DNA of 11,872 nt, taken from contig DHIM01000120.1 in NCBI GenBank assembly GCA_002403785.1, positions 314-12,185 on the forward strand, read 5' to 3'. Below are positions 1 through 4,440 of this stretch, piece after piece (position 1 is the first letter of the stretch; each line of letters begins with the position of its first letter). The notes beneath the pieces were generated by a model that had not been told where the DNA came from, made no database searches, and was given only the letters and a program-made list of their open reading frames with translations. This stretch comes from Clostridium sp. UBA4746 (GTDB taxonomy: Bacteria; Bacillota; Clostridia; Clostridiales; Clostridiaceae). Made by a program: the position numbers and the translations under genes.

Positions 1-77
1 TTTTGAATAAAGAATTTTTCTAAAAATGTTTCAACAAAATTTTGATATTGAGTATGTGAAGCCTTAACAGTTAACAT
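1..77 (-). CDS. Partial unrecognised gene, N-terminal 25 codons, runs off the left edge
   Basis: An open frame starts at ATG (complement of 75-77) and continues off the left end of the window. It is preceded by a strong ribosome binding site, AAGGAGTG (complement of 84-91), 6 nt before the start, which is the main reason to call it real. The visible N-terminus begins MLTVKASHTQYQNFVETF and looks soluble, with no signal peptide or membrane segment. I do not recognise the family. A perfect TTGACA hexamer lies upstream on the same strand (complement of 145-150), but I see no good -10 partner. It is divergent from the small plus-strand genes at 265-502. Confidence 0.55.
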   Translation of the reverse strand, partial: MLTVKASHTQYQNFVETFLEKFFIQ

Positions 78-264
78 AAAAATCACTCCTTATAAATGAA
101 AATGGAAATAATATACATAATTCATTTTGAGAAATTTTTACTGCTGTCAAGTCTTATTTCAAATTATTTAATTAAAATAAATCAACAATACTACGAATAG
201 CTTTCATTATCTAGGCTATTCACAAGATATAAAGCTCGAAGAAATTCTGGGGTGAAGTTAATAT

Positions 265-333
265 ATGAATAAAAATGAACCTAGAATTAGCAATGGCTTG
301 AGAGTTTCCGAGAGTACTACGCAAATATTATGA
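265..333 (+). CDS. Possible 22-residue leader ORF before the ribbon-helix-helix gene
   Basis: ATG at 265 opens a 22-codon frame (MNKNEPRISNGLRVSESTTQ, then IL and TGA). GGGGTGAAG about 8 to 16 nt upstream could act as a ribosome site at long spacing. The TGA at 331-333 sits inside the ribosome binding site of the next ORF, whose start is at 344, a layout typical of translational coupling. No family is recognised. It could be a real tiny gene, a leader peptide or chance. Confidence 0.3.
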   Translation: MNKNEPRISNGLRVSESTTQIL

Positions 334-343
334 GGTGATAGTT

Positions 344-502
344 ATGCCTAGAGGGCGAAAAAAAATTGAGAACTCTAAAAGTGAATTAATTCATGTGAGA
401 ATAAGTGAAGACCTATCCAACTCTTTAGAAAGTTTTTGCAAGGCAAGTAATATAACTAAGAGCGAAGGTATAAGACTTCTTCTTGAGAGTATATTAAAAT
501 AA
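344..502 (+). CDS. Small ribbon-helix-helix (CopG/Arc-like) DNA-binding protein, 52 aa
   Basis: This short gene encodes MPRGRKKIENSKSELIHVRI followed by a helix-turn-helix-like tail. Residues 14-20 (ELIHVRI) fit the beta ribbon. ISEDLSNSLESFCKASN (20-36) fits the first helix, and a second helix follows the ITKSEGIRL turn (37-45). This is the usual layout of small dimeric CopG/Arc-type repressors, and the basic N-terminus (PRGRKK) would suit DNA contact. The ribosome site GAGGTGAT is well placed before ATG 344. It lies on the plus strand, opposite to nearly every other gene in the window, and has no evident toxin or replication partner. Genes of this size are typical of plasmids, integrated elements and toxin-antitoxin loci. 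The target is unknown; the inverted-repeat hairpin after it or its own leader are candidates. Confidence 0.7.
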   Translation: MPRGRKKIENSKSELIHVRISEDLSNSLESFCKASNITKSEGIRLLLESILK

Positions 503-605
503 CAATATTTTGTAACATAGAAACAAAACTTAATCTTTAAGTATTTATGAATATAAATAAACTACTAAATTGGACTGATACAAAGGTCATAGTGACAATA
601 GAAAA

Positions 606-643
606 AAAAGTAGTTAAGTCTAAAATAACTCTCAACTACTTTT
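606..643. terminator. Stem-loop flanked by A and T runs, possible bidirectional terminator
   Basis: AAAAGTAGTT (606-615) pairs with AACTACTTTT (634-643) around an 18-nt loop. The A-run on one side and T-run on the other would allow it to terminate transcripts from either strand: the small plus-strand genes ending at 502, or any transcript over the 701-790 ORF. It overlaps the left inverted repeat (608-650), so it may instead be part of that repeat unit. Confidence 0.45.
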
Positions 644-650
644 ATTAGCA
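608..650 (+). repeat. Left inverted repeat of a 248-bp bracketed segment
   Basis: This 43-nt stretch is matched in inverted orientation by 830-855. The first 14 nt (AAGTAGTTAAGTCT) align with one mismatch, and the last 12 nt (CTTTTATTAGCA) are identical. The left copy carries 17 extra nt between the two blocks (622-638), which give it an internal hairpin. Confidence 0.6.
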
Positions 651-700
651 TCCAAAACGAGAAAAACTCATTAATTTATTTTTGATATCTTTATCACAAC

Positions 701-790
701 TTAAAAATTTTTACCACAAGCAACCAGCTTTTTGTCACTTTTTATTAACTTACTTTTATCTATTCCTACTTTCACCTTTATCTTTTTCAT
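701..790 (-). CDS. Possible 29-residue lysine-rich peptide inside the inverted-repeat segment
   Basis: ATG at the complement of 788-790 opens a 29-codon frame ending in TAA at 701-703. It is preceded by a very good ribosome site, AAGGAGAGG, 8-9 nt upstream. The peptide starts MKKIKVKVGIDKSKLIK and ends VACGKNF. It has about nine lysines, one cysteine and no hydrophobic stretch long enough for a membrane segment. It sits between the inverted repeats 608-650 and 830-855. I recognise no family. The strong ribosome site argues for translation; the small size and AT-rich surroundings argue for caution. Confidence 0.35.
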   Translation of the reverse strand: MKKIKVKVGIDKSKLIKSDKKLVACGKNF

Positions 791-829
791 ATAAATTTAA
801 CCTCTCCTTATATATAATTGCACTTCTAG

Positions 830-855
830 TGCTAATAAAAGAGAATTAACTACTT
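830..855 (-). repeat. Right inverted repeat of the 248-bp bracketed segment
   Basis: Read on the minus strand this is AAGTAGTTAATTCT followed by CTTTTATTAGCA. It matches the left repeat at 608-650 with one mismatch and a single 17-nt gap. No obvious short target duplication flanks the pair. Confidence 0.6.
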
Positions 856-864
856 GTTATGTTT

Positions 865-1044
865 TTAAACTAATTCCCTTTTGTTTTTATCTTCTTCTAT
901 ATTGGTATCATTGCCCAATTTATATTATGTTAATCATTTCTTTTTATATAAAAAATATTTTAACGCAAAATAAAACACCAAATACTAATGTACCTGATGC
1001 TTTAAAATAATACCTAATAGAAGTTTTTTAATTATACATGTATG
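865..1044 (-). pseudogene. Probable decayed small membrane-protein gene
   Basis: One minus-strand frame reads like protein despite three in-frame stops (complement of 985-987, 934-936 and 925-927). It has a hydrophobic start (IIKKLLLGIILK), a second hydrophobic stretch (YLVFYFALKYFLYKKK) and a hydrophilic charged tail (KLGNDTNIEEDKNKRELV) ending at TAA 865-867. No start codon with a ribosome site is visible. This pattern suggests a one- or two-pass membrane protein inactivated by point mutations, just downstream of the acetyltransferase gene. Chance is a real alternative in such AT-rich DNA. Confidence 0.25.
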
Positions 1045-1048
1045 CTTT

Positions 1049-1645
1049 TTAATCAATTTTGAAGTTCTTAAAGTAATATTGCTTATCATCATCAGTAATT
1101 TCCCGTATTACTTTGCAGGGATTACCTAAAGCTATTGAATTAGGATCAATATCTTTAGTTACAACACTTCCAGCTCCAATTACTACATTATCACCGATTG
1201 TAATTCCTGGATTTACTATAACCCCGCCTCCTATCCAAACATTATTTCCAATACTAATTGGAAATGCATATTCAAGTGATTCATTTCTTAATTCAAAATG
1301 AATGGGGTGCCCTGCTGTAAAAAGGCTTACATTTGGTGCGATCAAAACATTATTACCAATTGTAACCTTAGCACAATCTAAAATAATACAATTATAGTTA
1401 GTATAAAAATTTTCTCCAACAGAAATATTATACCCATAATCACACCTAAATGGCGGTTCTATATAAAAATTGTTACCCGCATTATTAAATAGTTTCTTTA
1501 TAATTTCATTTCTCTTATAAGCTTCGTTTGGGCGTAGGGTGTTATAATCGAATATCATCTCTTTCGCACATTGTCGTTCAGATACTAATTCTTCTACAGA
1601 TGCTTTATATGGTTTTCCATCTAACATTTTTTCCTTTTCTGTCAT
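1049..1645 (-). CDS. maa: Sugar O-acetyltransferase, maltose/galactoside type (LbH family)
   Basis: This predicted cytoplasmic enzyme transfers acetyl from acetyl-CoA to a hydroxyl on a sugar such as maltose, glucose or a galactoside; the true acceptor cannot be read from sequence. The N-terminus (MTEKEKMLDGKPY, residues 1-13) is the usual Maa/LacA helical cap. From about residue 60 to 178 it has hexapeptide repeats of the left-handed beta helix (ISVGEN, VTIGNN, ISIGNN, ITIGDN). The conserved TAGHPIH (110-116) carries the likely catalytic His113, and a CoA-binding end (GAGSVVTKDI, ALGNP) follows. At 198 aa it is close to the usual family length and appears intact. A strong AGGGAGG ribosome site supports the start. 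It stands alone between a small zinc-ribbon gene and a decayed gene. The symbol reflects family, not proven substrate. Confidence 0.88.
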   Translation of the reverse strand: MTEKEKMLDGKPYKASVEELVSERQCAKEMIFDYNTLRPNEAYKRNEIIKKLFNNAGNNFYIEPPFRCDYGYNISVGENFYTNYNCIILDCAKVTIGNNVLIAPNVSLFTAGHPIHFELRNESLEYAFPISIGNNVWIGGGVIVNPGITIGDNVVIGAGSVVTKDIDPNSIALGNPCKVIREITDDDKQYYFKNFKID

Positions 1646-1683
1646 AAAAGAAACCTCCCTATTATAATCAATTCATTATTTTT

Positions 1684-1703
1684 CTAAGACATTAGTTCTC
1701 CTT
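1684..1703 (-). promoter_or_regulatory. Strong ribosome site with a two-codon ORF (Met-Ser-stop) in the maa leader
   Basis: On the minus strand AAGGAG is followed 5 nt later by ATG TCT TAG, ending about 40 nt before the maa start. The same frame then stays open for 14 more codons into maa. It could be a minimal upstream ORF that affects maa translation or a remnant of a dead gene start. Confidence 0.3.
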
Positions 1704-1755
1704 AGAGTTTTATACAAAAAAGTAAAAAGCTCCAAGAAATTAGTCTCAGAGTATA

Positions 1756-1908
1756 TTAGCTATTCTTCAATTTTATAAAAACAACTTCATTACATTTTTT
1801 ACAAACTAATGCTATAGTACCATCATCACAATTTCTAAATTCAAAACTCATTATTTTATTGTCTGTTTTTAAATCTTCTATGTTTCCACATTTACACATT
1901 AATTTCAT
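1756..1908 (-). CDS. Small zinc-ribbon-like hypothetical protein, 50 aa
   Basis: The frame starts at ATG (complement of 1906-1908) with GGAG about 7-8 nt upstream. It encodes a 50-residue protein opening MKLMCKCGNIEDLKTDNKIM. Cys5 and Cys7 (CKC) near the N-terminus and Cys36/Cys39 (CKKC) near the C-terminus form a plausible four-cysteine metal site typical of small zinc ribbons. A fifth Cys at 27 lies between. No signal or membrane segment is seen. Its leader contains the 9-bp tandem repeat at 1931-1964, and a TATAAT lies just upstream of that. The role is unknown; small zinc ribbons often bind nucleic acid or act as adaptors. The downstream neighbour is the acetyltransferase, about 110 nt away. 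Confidence 0.6.
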   Translation of the reverse strand: MKLMCKCGNIEDLKTDNKIMSFEFRNCDDGTIALVCKKCNEVVFIKLKNS

Positions 1909-1930
1909 AATCTATCTCCAATCTGTAATT

Positions 1931-1964
1931 TAGTTTACATAGTTTACATAGTTTACATAGTTTA
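1931..1964. repeat. 9-bp tandem repeat, 3.8 perfect copies
   Basis: TAGTTTACA is repeated three times perfectly (1931-1957) and followed by a partial copy TAGTTTA (1958-1964). It ends directly against a TATAAT (complement of 1965-1970) that would serve the small zinc-ribbon gene starting at 1908. The repeats would therefore lie at the transcription start and in the 5' leader. They could be an operator array or a slippage-prone microsatellite. Confidence 0.85.
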
Positions 1965-1970
1965 ATTATA
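1965..1970 (-). promoter_or_regulatory. Candidate -10 box for the small zinc-ribbon gene
   Basis: A consensus TATAAT lies on the minus strand about 57 nt upstream of the 50-aa gene's start. No convincing -35 hexamer is found 16-18 nt upstream (ACACTT at 17), so this is a weak prediction. Confidence 0.3.
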
Positions 1971-2031
1971 CCTCAAATTTTAAATAAAAGTGTGCACTAT
2001 AGTATATTTTTATATCAGATAATAAATCACT

Positions 2032-2066
2032 AAAAAATAAAGCTTAAAGTATACATACTAAGCTTT
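2032..2066 (-). terminator. Rho-independent terminator after tRNA-Thr
   Basis: On the minus strand AAAGCTTA pairs with TAAGCTTT (2059-2066 with 2039-2046), and inner GTAT/ATAC pairing is separated from it by a 2-nt bulge. The run ATTTTTTA follows. It begins 18 nt after the tRNA 3' end and would end the TM2-gene/tRNA transcript. Confidence 0.75.
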
Positions 2067-2084
2067 ACTTCTATGATACACAAT

Positions 2085-2160
2085 TGGAGCTGAAAAAGGG
2101 AGTCGAACCCTCGACCCACGCATTACGAGTGCGTTACTCTACCAACTGAGCTATTTCAGC
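2085..2160 (-). tRNA. tRNA-Thr, anticodon CGT, CCA encoded
   Basis: The 76-nt minus-strand sequence folds as a complete cloverleaf. The acceptor stem GCTGAAA/TTTCAGC is 7 bp. The D arm is GCTC...GAGT, and the anticodon stem ACGCA/TGCGT holds the loop CTCGTAA. The T arm is GAGGG/CCCTT with loop TTCGACT. A U discriminator base is followed by encoded CCA. The anticodon CGT reads ACG (Thr). It lies 28 nt after the TM2-protein stop codon with no terminator between them, so the two may be co-transcribed. Confidence 0.97.
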
Positions 2161-2188
2161 ATAAATAAAGAGGTTTAAATCTTTACAT

Positions 2189-2518
2189 TTATTTAATGGC
2201 ATATAACTTTTTATTTAGTTTTAATCCATTTATATCTGTAAATAAATTAGTAACAATCAGAATCAAATCAACTGCCACCCATATTCCAAAACCACCAAAG
2301 GTTAAAATCATTAAAATTCCTGTTCCTATTTTACCCACATAAAATCTATGAATACCTATTCCCCCAGGAAAAATACACAGAAGTAATGCAACTAATCTGT
2401 TTTTTTCACTAGTAGTTCGTTCATCAGTCATATTACATTGAATTAATAAATTAATACCACAGTTTTTACAGAAATTAGATCCATCATCATTTTGAGATCT
2501 ACACTTAGGACAGAACAT
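2189..2518 (-). CDS. Zinc-ribbon plus TM2-domain membrane protein
   Basis: This is a small membrane protein of unknown physiological role. With the chosen start it has 109 residues. An N-terminal zinc ribbon has four cysteines in two CxxC pairs (Cys3/Cys6 and Cys17/Cys20). A short polar linker follows, then a TM2 domain (about 42-105) with two transmembrane helices around GGIGIHRFYVGK and a following glycine-rich turn. The family is widespread, and in many members the ribbon precedes TM2. An upstream ATG at 2530 would add four residues, but the GGGGGAT between the two ATGs is a much better ribosome site for the start at 2518, so I chose that. A plausible promoter is at 2584-2612, and tRNA-Thr follows by 28 nt. 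Confidence 0.88.
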   Translation of the reverse strand: MFCPKCRSQNDDGSNFCKNCGINLLIQCNMTDERTTSEKNRLVALLLCIFPGGIGIHRFYVGKIGTGILMILTFGGFGIWVAVDLILIVTNLFTDINGLKLNKKLYAIK

Positions 2519-2583
2519 TAGATCCCCCATTTCACATTACTTAAAATACTTCACTTATATTTTATCATATGTGTCAACATTTT

Positions 2584-2612
2584 ACTATATGTATATTGTA
2601 AGTGTTTTTCAA
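2584..2612 (-). promoter_or_regulatory. Candidate sigma-A promoter for the TM2 gene and tRNA-Thr
   Basis: On the minus strand TTGAAA (2607-2612) and TATAGT (2584-2589) are separated by exactly 17 bp. It lies just beyond the terminator of the partition cassette and about 66 nt ahead of the TM2-protein start. A separate TTGACA (complement of 2572-2577) is nearby but lacks a well-spaced -10. Confidence 0.45.
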
Positions 2613-2632
2613 ATAATTATAAATTAGAAAAG

Positions 2633-2661
2633 TCAAAAAAAAGTGGCGAGGTCACCACTCC
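2633..2661 (-). terminator. Strong rho-independent terminator of the partition cassette
   Basis: On the minus strand AGTGGTG pairs with CGCCACT (one T-G wobble) around a tight loop, and eight T residues follow. It starts a few nt after the stop codon of the ribbon-helix-helix gene and cleanly ends the parM cassette. Confidence 0.88.
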
Positions 2662-2664
2662 AAA

Positions 2665-3054
2665 TTATAGAGACATATCTTTCACGCAGCTAAGCCTTTT
2701 TCTGTAATCACTTTCAACTGAGTCCACATCTTTTTTTTGCTGCTTTTCATCTGCTTTTTTAACATCAAATTCATCGTTAATTTGTGTAATTGAATCTGGC
2801 ATAGCACTTTTAAAAAGCTCTCCAACTATATTACCTATATATTCTTTAACTTCAGGGTTATCCATAATATTTGCAATATCTACTGTATCTAATTGCTTTA
2901 CTTTATTTCCGTAGTCTCTGTAAAACCTTAGAGCCTGCTTTATAAGTTTAGAATTATTAATACCTTTCTTCTCCATATTGCTAACATAATTAATTAAATC
3001 TTTATCTGTTTCCTCTCCTAAGTTTGATGATACAGTTTTACGGAGTGCTCCCAT
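2665..3054 (-). CDS. Ribbon-helix-helix protein, likely ParR-type centromere-binding partner of ParM
   Basis: This 129-residue protein is encoded 2 nt after the ParM-like gene, with its ribosome site (AGAAGG) inside the end of that gene. Such linkage is typical of parMR operons. The N-terminus fits a ribbon-helix-helix fold: a strand near RKTVSSNL (5-12), a first helix near 15-29 (ETDKDLINYVSNMEK) and a second near 34-47 (NSKLIKQALRFYRD). The rest (about 50-129) is hydrophilic and charged, with a lysine/glutamine-rich segment near 99-109. In ParMRC systems ParR binds repeats in the centromere through such a domain, and its C-terminal part contacts the ParM filament end. Assignment here rests on fold, size and context, not on a recognised family motif. 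It probably also represses its own operon through the TAGATA repeats upstream. Confidence 0.7.
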   Translation of the reverse strand: MGALRKTVSSNLGEETDKDLINYVSNMEKKGINNSKLIKQALRFYRDYGNKVKQLDTVDIANIMDNPEVKEYIGNIVGELFKSAMPDSITQINDEFDVKKADEKQQKKDVDSVESDYRKRLSCVKDMSL

Positions 3055-3056
3055 AG

Positions 3057-4112
3057 TTATTGTCCTTCTATTGTTGTTGCAGCAACTTCTTTATTTCCAT
3101 CTAAGTAATCAATCACCAACAGTTCTTTATATCTTTCAGCAAATAATATAGCATTAGCACATTGTGGATTTTTATCCTCTATCAGTTTTGGCTCAGTTTT
3201 TGTAAACTCACTTTGTAAGTATTCTAATAATATTTCTGCAGGCCCACCTATTATTCTTATATCTTTACAAGTATTAGGTTTAAATGAACTATTAATTGAA
3301 CTTATTGCTTTCTCTACATAAGGTCTTAACACTAGGTCTTTAATATCTTGTAAGACGTTCCCCTCTCCGAAGGGTAATTCATTGTCTTCTAGGTATTCAA
3401 TAGCATCTGATATATCATAATTACCATCAGAGCCTTCAGCAGAGTTGAATTTCGTAAGTAAAGCTTCTATTGTTGGCTCAAACCCATGTTGGGCAAAACT
3501 ACTAGCCTTAGTCATTCCGAGTACCTTATTCCCAAATTCATCTTTTTCATATTTCCAATGAGATACATCTAAAGTACCACCGCCAAAATCAAGTAACAAC
3601 ATTGGGTAACTAAATGTCTCCATAGTTTCAGCACTTAATGTGCCACCTTGTTTAAATACCTGTACATCTATAATTTCTATATCATATGTTATATTGTTTA
3701 TAGTTATAGATTGCTTTTCCATCTTCTTAATTTCATTTTTAAGTGGAATACTATGATCTATATAGTACTCTGCAGGAAGTCCCACTGCAAGTCTTACCTT
3801 TATCTTAGTTTCACCTTTAAAACTTAGTGCAATAGCATTAAGCAAGTTTAGCTTATAATGGTCTGACATATATTTATTAGATTCCATATTAAGCTTGCCT
3901 TCTTTGTTACCTACCGTATATAACTTACCATTCCAAGTGATATTACTTATTCCCGTAGCTCTAGAACCATGTTTACTTACAGAAGATACCCTACTTGCAA
4001 AAATTACATTAGTACTTGTTTTTGTAAATGTATTTCCTATATCTACAGTTAGAACCGATGCTAACACTTTACCTAATGCAGGATATTTTTTTGATATTTC
4101 TGTTAAATTCAT
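3057..4112 (-). CDS. parM: Actin-like ATPase of the ParM/StbA (plasmid segregation) family
   Basis: This 351-residue protein has the actin-fold signature. Phosphate-1 loop VDIGNTFTK is at residues 23-31, phosphate-2 loop LDFGGGTLDVS at 174-184, and the adenosine-binding motif IIGGPAEIL at 287-295. ParM-type proteins polymerise with ATP into filaments that push paired plasmid copies apart. The partner at 2665-3054, a ribbon-helix-helix protein, completes a two-gene cassette. The start at 4112 is supported by AGGAGG spaced 8 nt upstream, although about 20 residues precede the first actin motif. Length is within the usual range and no frame damage is seen. It sits on what looks like chromosome, between dnaB and a tRNA gene, with its own terminator. 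MreB is unlikely given the sequence and the absence of mreCD, and a phage-type actin-like protein remains possible. Confidence 0.88.
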   Translation of the reverse strand: MNLTEISKKYPALGKVLASVLTVDIGNTFTKTSTNVIFASRVSSVSKHGSRATGISNITWNGKLYTVGNKEGKLNMESNKYMSDHYKLNLLNAIALSFKGETKIKVRLAVGLPAEYYIDHSIPLKNEIKKMEKQSITINNITYDIEIIDVQVFKQGGTLSAETMETFSYPMLLLDFGGGTLDVSHWKYEKDEFGNKVLGMTKASSFAQHGFEPTIEALLTKFNSAEGSDGNYDISDAIEYLEDNELPFGEGNVLQDIKDLVLRPYVEKAISSINSSFKPNTCKDIRIIGGPAEILLEYLQSEFTKTEPKLIEDKNPQCANAILFAERYKELLVIDYLDGNKEVAATTIEGQ

Positions 4113-4151
4113 TTTTATTTCCTCCTATATTTTTCTAATTTTGCTTGCTTA

Positions 4152-4157
4152 ATTATA
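4152..4157 (-). promoter_or_regulatory. Candidate -10 box for the parM cassette
   Basis: A TATAAT lies on the minus strand about 40 nt before the parM start and downstream of the TAGATA repeats. The -35 region at 16-18 bp (TTTTAA-like) is poor, so it may need help from or be controlled by the partner protein. Several other AT-rich hexamers nearby could serve. Confidence 0.3.
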
Positions 4158-4204
4158 TATTCTATATTATGGGTTAAAATCCTTCTTTTGTAATAAAATA
4201 TTTA

Positions 4205-4303
4205 TATATATTTATAAATTTATAAATAGATATTTATCTAACTACTTGTAAATGTTTATATATATATATACAAATGTAGATATACATAGATATATTTTAG
4301 ATA
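4205..4303. repeat. TAGATA repeat cluster, candidate centromere/operator of the partition cassette
   Basis: TAGATA occurs at 4227, 4277, 4287 and 4298, with an inverted copy TATCTA at 4235. The 4277/4287/4298 copies are spaced 10 and 11 bp, 4227 is 50 bp from 4277, and 4227/4235 form an inverted pair with a 2-bp gap. A perfect 14-bp palindrome TTATAAATTTATAA lies just upstream (starting near 4212). Spacing by whole helical turns fits binding by ribbon-helix-helix dimers, as in known parC sites. The AT-rich background makes chance copies likely, so this is inference. Confidence 0.45.
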
Positions 4304-4304
4304 A

Positions 4305-4334
4305 CCCCCCCTTAATAGCACACCTGTTATAACA
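4305..4334. other. C7 homopolymer and 10-bp palindrome upstream of the repeat cluster
   Basis: A run of seven C (4305-4311) in otherwise AT-rich DNA is followed by the perfect palindrome TGTTATAACA (4325-4334). No ORF covers it. It lies between the repeat cluster and the dnaB terminator and could be a further protein-binding site. Nothing more can be said from sequence. Confidence 0.35.
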
Positions 4335-4363
4335 ACCTCTTCCTCATATCTGTACACAAATAA

Positions 4364-4403
4364 AAATAGGATAACAAAACCTATAAGTTTTGTTATCCTA
4401 TTT
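4364..4403. terminator. Perfect 17-bp stem terminator after dnaB
   Basis: AAATAGGATAACAAAAC (4364-4380) pairs perfectly with 4387-4403 around the 6-nt loop CTATAA. On the minus strand the stem begins about 37 nt after the dnaB stop, and its T-rich end continues as TTTATTTG. The other strand also ends in an AT-rich run, so it could work both ways. It separates the dnaB cluster from the parM cassette. Confidence 0.9.
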
Positions 4404-4440
4404 AAAATTTTTATTATTACCTAGTCTTTATGAATTATAT

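Noticed and set aside
96..200. Plus-strand ORF of about 34 codons beginning MKMEIIYIIHFEK
   Set aside because: It has no ribosome site; the nearby purine signal belongs to the opposite-strand gene at 1-77. Its hydrophobic, Ile-rich content is what AT-rich DNA gives by chance.
539..649. Plus-strand ORF of about 33 codons beginning MNINKLLNW
   Set aside because: No ribosome site precedes it and its second half runs through the hairpin and left inverted repeat, so it is best read as chance.
1113..1301. Plus-strand 62-codon ORF
   Set aside because: It is antisense to the acetyltransferase, and its Pro/Ile/Thr periodicity simply mirrors the hexapeptide repeats of the real gene.
2519..2530. Upstream ATG of the TM2 protein
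   Set aside because: It lacks a ribosome site of its own, and the GGGGGAT lying after it points to the ATG at 2518.
4190..4320. Replication origin or CRISPR-like array in the AT-rich spacer
   Set aside because: No DnaA-box cluster and no repeat-spacer pattern of constant length was seen; the short repeats fit a partition site better.
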